From an uncultured Algibacter sp. (GTDB lineage Bacteria; Bacteroidota; Bacteroidia; Flavobacteriales; Flavobacteriaceae), in NCBI RefSeq assembly GCF_947495925.1, contig NZ_CANMAU010000003.1:1-64000 (forward strand): 64,000 nucleotides of DNA, read 5' to 3'. The notes under the pieces were generated by a model. That model searched no databases. It was not told the DNA's origin and was given only the letters and a program-made list of their open reading frames with translations. Positions 59,668-64,000 of the stretch are shown piece after piece. Position 1 is the first letter of the stretch. Each line of letters opens with the position of its first letter. Made by a program: the position numbers and the translations under genes.

Positions 59668-60777
59668 ATGTCTCGCAAGATTAAAATATTATACACCATT
59701 CCAAATTTTGATACAGCCGGAAGCGGGAAAGTTGTTTACGACCTGGTAAAGGGTTTGGATAAATCCATTTTTGCACCTGAAATATGTGTTTTTCATTCCA
59801 AAGGCGCTTTTTTTAAAGAAATAGAAAAATTAAATATTCCTATTCATGTTTTTCAGTTTACAACAGAATATAAGCCATACAGAACATTTTTTTTTAGAGT
59901 TTGGAAGATAAGTCGTTTTTTTAAAAAGCATGAGTTTCATTTAATACATTCATGGCATTGGAGTTCTGATTTTTCTGAACCCATGGCTGCAAAACTAGCA
60001 GGAATTCCTTTTGTTTATACGAAAAAGGCTATGAGTTGGGGTAATAAGCCATGGATATGGCGTTCTCAACTAAGTTCAAAAGTTATTTATATAAATAACG
60101 ATATGGGAACTCAGTTTTTTTCAAAAATGAAAACGAAGGCTTTACAAATAGCTTTAGGTGTAGATACCCAAGAATATAAACCCCGAAACAAAGAAGTTCC
60201 AGAAGGTTTAAATATTAAAAAAGGCGATTTTGTTATTGTGTCTATTGCTAATTTAGTCCCAGTAAAGGGAATTGAAGATTTATTATTAGCTGTGAAGCAG
60301 CTAAATGATGAAAACATAAAAACCTTTATTGTTGGTAATAATGAGAATGATTATGGTCAAGATCTAATACAGAATTATCAGGATCAAAATATTTGTTTTT
60401 TAGGTAAGCGAACAGATATACGCCCATATTTAGCCATGGCTGATTTATTTGTAATACCTACGAAAAATGAAGGAAGAAAAGAGGGTATGCCTGTAGCGCC
60501 TTTGGAAGCTATGGCAATGGGAATTCCTGTTATTGGTTCTAGAATATCAGGGATAACCGATATTTTAAGTCATTACCCAAACAACTTGTTTGAAGCTGGA
60601 AATAGTGATGAAATAAAATCGAAAATACTTGAAATAAGGAGTTTAAACAGTAATGAGAGGTTATCGTTAAAAAAGAGTATTCGTAAAAATGTGGAAGATC
60701 ATTTTTCGTTGAATCTATTTATAGCTGCACATGAAAAGTTTTATTTAAACTTAAAAACAAAGCCAAGTGTTGAATAA
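59668..60777 (+). CDS. Family 4 glycosyltransferase
   Basis: 369 residues. ILYTIPNFDTAGSGKVVYDL is the acceptor-domain start, SIANLVPVKGIEDLLLAVKQ the donor-domain start, and PTKNEGRKEGMPVAPLEAMA the acidic motif region; the spacing between its two Glu is longer than seven because of a short insert. SGITDILSHYP follows. Typical retaining transferase; sugar unknown. Spacing of 6 bases from the acetyltransferase gene. Confidence 0.92.
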   Translation: MSRKIKILYTIPNFDTAGSGKVVYDLVKGLDKSIFAPEICVFHSKGAFFKEIEKLNIPIHVFQFTTEYKPYRTFFFRVWKISRFFKKHEFHLIHSWHWSSDFSEPMAAKLAGIPFVYTKKAMSWGNKPWIWRSQLSSKVIYINNDMGTQFFSKMKTKALQIALGVDTQEYKPRNKEVPEGLNIKKGDFVIVSIANLVPVKGIEDLLLAVKQLNDENIKTFIVGNNENDYGQDLIQNYQDQNICFLGKRTDIRPYLAMADLFVIPTKNEGRKEGMPVAPLEAMAMGIPVIGSRISGITDILSHYPNNLFEAGNSDEIKSKILEIRSLNSNERLSLKKSIRKNVEDHFSLNLFIAAHEKFYLNLKTKPSVE

Positions 60778-60807
60778 TTTTTTGTTTACGTACTATTTTA
60801 AAAATTA

Positions 60808-61650
60808 ATGAGAAATTTTAATAAGCATATTATAATAATGGGTTCTGCAAGAAGTGGCACCAGCTGGCTAAGTGAAAGTATGGCAAAGGCCTTTAGGTAT
60901 CGCTTGTTGTTTGAACCAGATCATCCCATTCAAGTACCCCAGGCAACAATTTTCGCTGATAAGAAGTTGAACAAAGCAGAAGACGCTCCTAGAATAAATA
61001 AATTTCTTAAACGTGTTTTTTCTAATAGAATAGATAGCGACTGGATTGGTCAAAATAGTAATCGCAAATTTAAAATGCATTTATGGCCATTTTTACCAAA
61101 GAAGTATATTATTAAATTTATACGGGCTAACCTCGCACTAGCCTATTTAATAGAAAAATTTAATATTCCAATTATTTTTTTGATAAGAAATCCATACGAT
61201 GTAATAGCTTCCCAAAATCGAGTAAAATTCCCTTGGCTATATGATTTATCAATATTTCAAAACCAAAAGGAACTTGTAGATTTGATTTTTGAAAAAACAG
61301 GAATAGATATTTGTACTAATTCGTTTAGTGATATTGAAATTTTGGCGGTTCGATGGTGTATTGAAAATGTGGTGCCTTTAAAGTATCAGAAATTAGAATT
61401 AGAAAGACTTAAGATTGTAAAATATGAAGATTTAAAGGGGAATTTTAATCTTTTCGAAGAGATTTGTAATGACTTTTCAATAGATATTGCACCAAATATG
61501 GAAGCCTTATATACACGCCCTTCAAGTAAAACACACCCTAAAAGTAGCATAAGAAGTGGTAAATCTTTAGGTAATTTATTATCAGAGAGTGATAGAGCGA
61601 AAGCAAAGCGTATTTTAGAACGTTTTAAATTAGATTTTTATACCGCATAA
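60808..61650 (+). CDS. Sulfotransferase family protein (second of three)
   Basis: 280 residues. Phosphosulfate loop MGSARSGTSWLSESMA at 11-26, followed by the 3'-phosphate site IIFLIRNPYDVIASQNRV about 120-138. It is not closely similar to the one at 50264 or to the one at 61654 beyond these motifs, so the three probably modify different positions. It sits 3 bases before the next sulfotransferase gene. Confidence 0.88.
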   Translation: MRNFNKHIIIMGSARSGTSWLSESMAKAFRYRLLFEPDHPIQVPQATIFADKKLNKAEDAPRINKFLKRVFSNRIDSDWIGQNSNRKFKMHLWPFLPKKYIIKFIRANLALAYLIEKFNIPIIFLIRNPYDVIASQNRVKFPWLYDLSIFQNQKELVDLIFEKTGIDICTNSFSDIEILAVRWCIENVVPLKYQKLELERLKIVKYEDLKGNFNLFEEICNDFSIDIAPNMEALYTRPSSKTHPKSSIRSGKSLGNLLSESDRAKAKRILERFKLDFYTA

Positions 61651-61653
61651 ATA

Positions 61654-62472
61654 ATGTACCCCATGATATTATCATTCTTCCAAAAGAGTTCTAGTTTTAA
61701 AAAATACCATAGAAAGTTAAAGGTATATTTGGCGGCAAATTTTTATAATAACAAAAAATATTTGCCAAAAGGTATTGATAGGGTGTATCATTTACATATT
61801 AGGAAATCTGCAGGTACATCAATTAATAGTGCGTTTTGGGGATTGGACGGTTTTTCATTAAATTCAATAAAAGCAGAACCCATTTTTATTGGAAGAAGAC
61901 ACTCTTATGTTAGAAAAAGTAAAACCTTAATTGATAAAGGCGATTACTTATATGCAAGTTCACACTTTCCACAATGGCAGTTAAATTTAAAGCCTAATAC
62001 GTTTACATTCACCATGTTTAGAGATCCATATAAAAGGTTAGTGTCCTTATACAAGTATTATTGTTGGGTTACTCAAGTAGATGAGGTTTTGGGGCGCCAA
62101 CTAGATCCGTCCTACCTTTTACTAAAGAAGCAAGAGCAGTTACTTAATAAATCCTTCAAGGATTTTATTGATAACTTAAGTGATAAATACTTATACAATC
62201 AATTATTCACTTTTAGTAAGTCTCTGCAGATTGATGAAGCCGTTCAGAACTTGCAAAAAGTAAATAAAGTTTATTTTCAAGATAATTTTGATGCCTCGGT
62301 AACAGATTTAAGTAAGACTTTAAACTTAAATTTAAATGTTAAAAACGAACGTAGCTTTCAAAATGTAGCATTTCAAATAAGTGAAGAGGAAAGGGAATAT
62401 GCATTGGAGAAATTAAGCCCTGAATTAGAATTTTATAAAGTGGTAAGGGATAATTACTATTCAGAATTATGA
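61654..62472 (+). CDS. Sulfotransferase family 2-like protein (third of three)
   Basis: 272 residues. VYHLHIRKSAGTSINSAFWG at 44-63 is the 5' loop in the form used by Sulfotransfer_2-type carbohydrate sulfotransferases (HIRKSAGTS, similar to HxxKTAGT), and FTMFRDPYKRLVSLYKYYCW about 116-135 is the 3'-phosphate site with the RDPxxRxxS pattern. Likely acts on a polysaccharide chain. Stop overlaps the start of the next gene by 4 bases (ATGA). Confidence 0.87.
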   Translation: MYPMILSFFQKSSSFKKYHRKLKVYLAANFYNNKKYLPKGIDRVYHLHIRKSAGTSINSAFWGLDGFSLNSIKAEPIFIGRRHSYVRKSKTLIDKGDYLYASSHFPQWQLNLKPNTFTFTMFRDPYKRLVSLYKYYCWVTQVDEVLGRQLDPSYLLLKKQEQLLNKSFKDFIDNLSDKYLYNQLFTFSKSLQIDEAVQNLQKVNKVYFQDNFDASVTDLSKTLNLNLNVKNERSFQNVAFQISEEEREYALEKLSPELEFYKVVRDNYYSEL

Positions 62473-63650
62473 AGATAGGTCTTATTCTTACTAATACTCC
62501 TAGCTATTCTGAAACTTTTTTTAGGTCAAAAATAGAGGGGCTTCAAGCTCATGGGCACCAAGTAATTCTGGTCACAGCAAAAAAAGATTCACACTTTAGT
62601 TTATGTGAACAGTTAGCACATCCAAAGATTTATAAGAATAAAGCACTACAATTGGTAATGATGCTAAAAGTGTTTTTGGGTATGGTTTTTTATTATAAGT
62701 CGGTTGCAGCATTTTACCAATTAGAGAAAAAAGAGCAAACACCTGTTAAGCGAATAATTGAGAAAATATATATAAACGCAACACTGCTGAAGCTAAAAGT
62801 GAATTGGTTGCACTTCGGCTTTGCAACGGTAACTAAAGATAGAGAATTGGTGGCAAGAGCTATAAACACGAGAATGGCTGTTAGTTTTAGGGGGTACGAT
62901 ATTAATGTCTATCCTTTGAAACACCCAGGATGTTACGAGAAGTTATGGAAATATACGGATGCCGTACATAGTATTTCAAAAGATTTAAGGCAAAAGGCAT
63001 GTGCGTTAGGTTTGCCTAAATCTACATCTTACCAAATAATACCTCCAGCTGTACATGATAAGATTATCGTTGAACATATTCAGGTTAAAGAAGAAAATAT
63101 GCCCTTTGAAATTTTAACGATAGCCAGACTACATTACATGAAAGGAATTGATATGTTAATAGACACGGCAAAGTTGTTAAAGGACGAAGGCCTTAATTTT
63201 ATATGGCGTATTGTGGGGACTGGTGATTCTCAGAGTTTGAAAAGGTATAAGTATCATATTTTTAGTTTGGGTTTGGAGGATGTTGTTATTCTGGAAGGAA
63301 AAAAAACACATGAAATGAGTTTAAAACTTTTGGATGAAACGGATTTTTACGTTCAAACCAGTTATACTGAAGGTTTTTGTAATGCCTTATTAGAAGCTCA
63401 AGCTAAGGGAAAACTTTGTTTAGCATTTAATTCTGGGGGCATTTCTGAGAATATATTACGAGATCGTACAGGGGTTTTAATAGATGAAGTTTGCAGAAAC
63501 GCATTAACCAAAGGAATCATAGAGACTCTCAAATTACCAGAAGAAGATAAAATAAATTTAAGGACAGAAGCTATTAAAAGAGTAAAAAAAGAATTTACTT
63601 TAGAACAACAACAACAAGCCTTTTTAAAGTTTTATAGAACCTTAAGCTAA
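62469..63650 (+). CDS. Family 4 glycosyltransferase
   Basis: 393 residues. GLILTNTPSYSETFFRSKIE is the acceptor-domain start, FEILTIARLHYMKGIDMLID the donor-domain start, and YTEGFCNALLEAQAKG the complete E-x7-E motif. Style is that of transferases acting late in exopolysaccharide assembly. Translationally coupled to the sulfotransferase before it. Confidence 0.92.
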   Translation: MKIGLILTNTPSYSETFFRSKIEGLQAHGHQVILVTAKKDSHFSLCEQLAHPKIYKNKALQLVMMLKVFLGMVFYYKSVAAFYQLEKKEQTPVKRIIEKIYINATLLKLKVNWLHFGFATVTKDRELVARAINTRMAVSFRGYDINVYPLKHPGCYEKLWKYTDAVHSISKDLRQKACALGLPKSTSYQIIPPAVHDKIIVEHIQVKEENMPFEILTIARLHYMKGIDMLIDTAKLLKDEGLNFIWRIVGTGDSQSLKRYKYHIFSLGLEDVVILEGKKTHEMSLKLLDETDFYVQTSYTEGFCNALLEAQAKGKLCLAFNSGGISENILRDRTGVLIDEVCRNALTKGIIETLKLPEEDKINLRTEAIKRVKKEFTLEQQQQAFLKFYRTLS

Positions 63651-63655
63651 ACCAT

Positions 63656-64000
63656 ATGTTAAAGATATATTTTGATAATTCGCATTATGATAAAAGGTTT
63701 AGAACACAATTATTTCCTCTTCTAAGACCATTCATTAAAGGTGAAAATTACACAGATACAGAACGGATTAAAGATTATGGTGTTTCTGAGAAAGATTTTG
63801 ATTTGGTTGATGATATTGATTATGCCGATGTGACCATACTAACTATGTCTTGGGATTATTACATTAAGCAAGATCAGTTAGATTTGGCAAGAAGTTTTAT
63901 TTCTGAGACATTAGCAAATAAAAAAATGGTTTGGGCAGTTAGCTTAGGAGACATAGGTTTTAAATTGCCACCGTATAAAAATGTTATAGTGTTTAGGGCT
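63656..64000 (+). CDS. Probable exostosin-like glycosyltransferase, N-terminal part (runs off window)
   Basis: 115 codons are visible from ATG 63656, 5 bases after the previous stop, with no stop before base 64000. The protein starts MLKIYFDNSHYDKRFRTQLF, then has LVDDIDYADVTILTMSWDYY and KKMVWAVSLGDIGFKL. This resembles the N-terminal part of bacterial exostosin (GT47)-type proteins of polysaccharide loci, where an acidic ADxxxxPLSWxYY segment is common. Only the N terminus is seen, so the assignment is tentative. It shows that the locus continues beyond the window. Confidence 0.5.
   Translation, partial: MLKIYFDNSHYDKRFRTQLFPLLRPFIKGENYTDTERIKDYGVSEKDFDLVDDIDYADVTILTMSWDYYIKQDQLDLARSFISETLANKKMVWAVSLGDIGFKLPPYKNVIVFRA

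Noticed and set aside
1-64000. Search for prophage, insertion sequence, integrase, CRISPR-Cas or toxin-antitoxin systems
   Set aside because: No transposase, integrase, cas or phage structural gene motifs were seen in any of the annotated proteins.

Overview
The window looks like a chromosome segment of a marine-type member of the Flavobacteriaceae (Bacteroidota). Four things point there: low GC content, type IX secretion (T9SS) cargo with both C-terminal sorting-domain types, Bacteroidota-type promoters (TTG-N19-TAnnTTTG, seen intact before the tRNA-Thr and rpmB), and Bacteroidota-restricted families (PorP/SprF, DUF4295, DUF4369). The genus cannot be fixed from the sequence.

Region by region. 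1-4018: the C-terminal end of a large type-B T9SS adhesin with its PorP/SprF-like partner and a PorE-like OmpA/propeller protein. 4128-15068: ordinary housekeeping and stress genes (idi, queD, tRNA-Thr, DUF819 transporter, AlkB-like dioxygenase, VanX-like dipeptidase, DEAD-box helicase, MOSC protein, PagL-like lipid A deacylase, FKBP lipoprotein, WYL regulator, VOC protein). 15327-26653: a secreted VCBS-repeat protein (T9SS type A), htpG, a KAS III enzyme, an outer-membrane TonB-receptor-like barrel, a sodium/solute symporter and recR. 26666-36572: a glycosyltransferase, an acyltransferase E2, a DEDD exonuclease, a FAH hydrolase, a lone Hpt protein, cinA, and the block rpmB-rpmG-DUF4295-ftsY-rimO plus an M23 peptidase. 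36660-44001: secA, DUF2795, cobalamin adenosyltransferase, a methyltransferase and an ABC-F protein, all on the minus strand.

44108-64000 (running off the end) is the main accessory region: a surface-polysaccharide locus of about 20 kb, entirely on the plus strand. It begins with export genes: a Wza-like lipoprotein, a Wzc-like tyrosine autokinase, and an ABC permease with a Wzt-like ATPase carrying a C-terminal carbohydrate-recognition domain. It then holds seven glycosyltransferases plus a likely exostosin-type one, three sulfotransferases of different types, an acetyltransferase, an alpha/beta hydrolase and an asparagine-synthase-like protein. It also holds cysC (makes PAPS) and cysQ (removes PAP). 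Together these read as an assembly line for a sulfated, probably acetylated surface polysaccharide with its own sulfate-donor supply. Base composition changes sharply inside this locus, including inside the Wzt gene, which suggests modular exchange.

An intergenic repeat of 80-87 bp occurs three times (30106, 33261, 40580) with conserved ends and inverted terminal hexamers. No CRISPR array, prophage, insertion sequence, rRNA or replication origin was seen.
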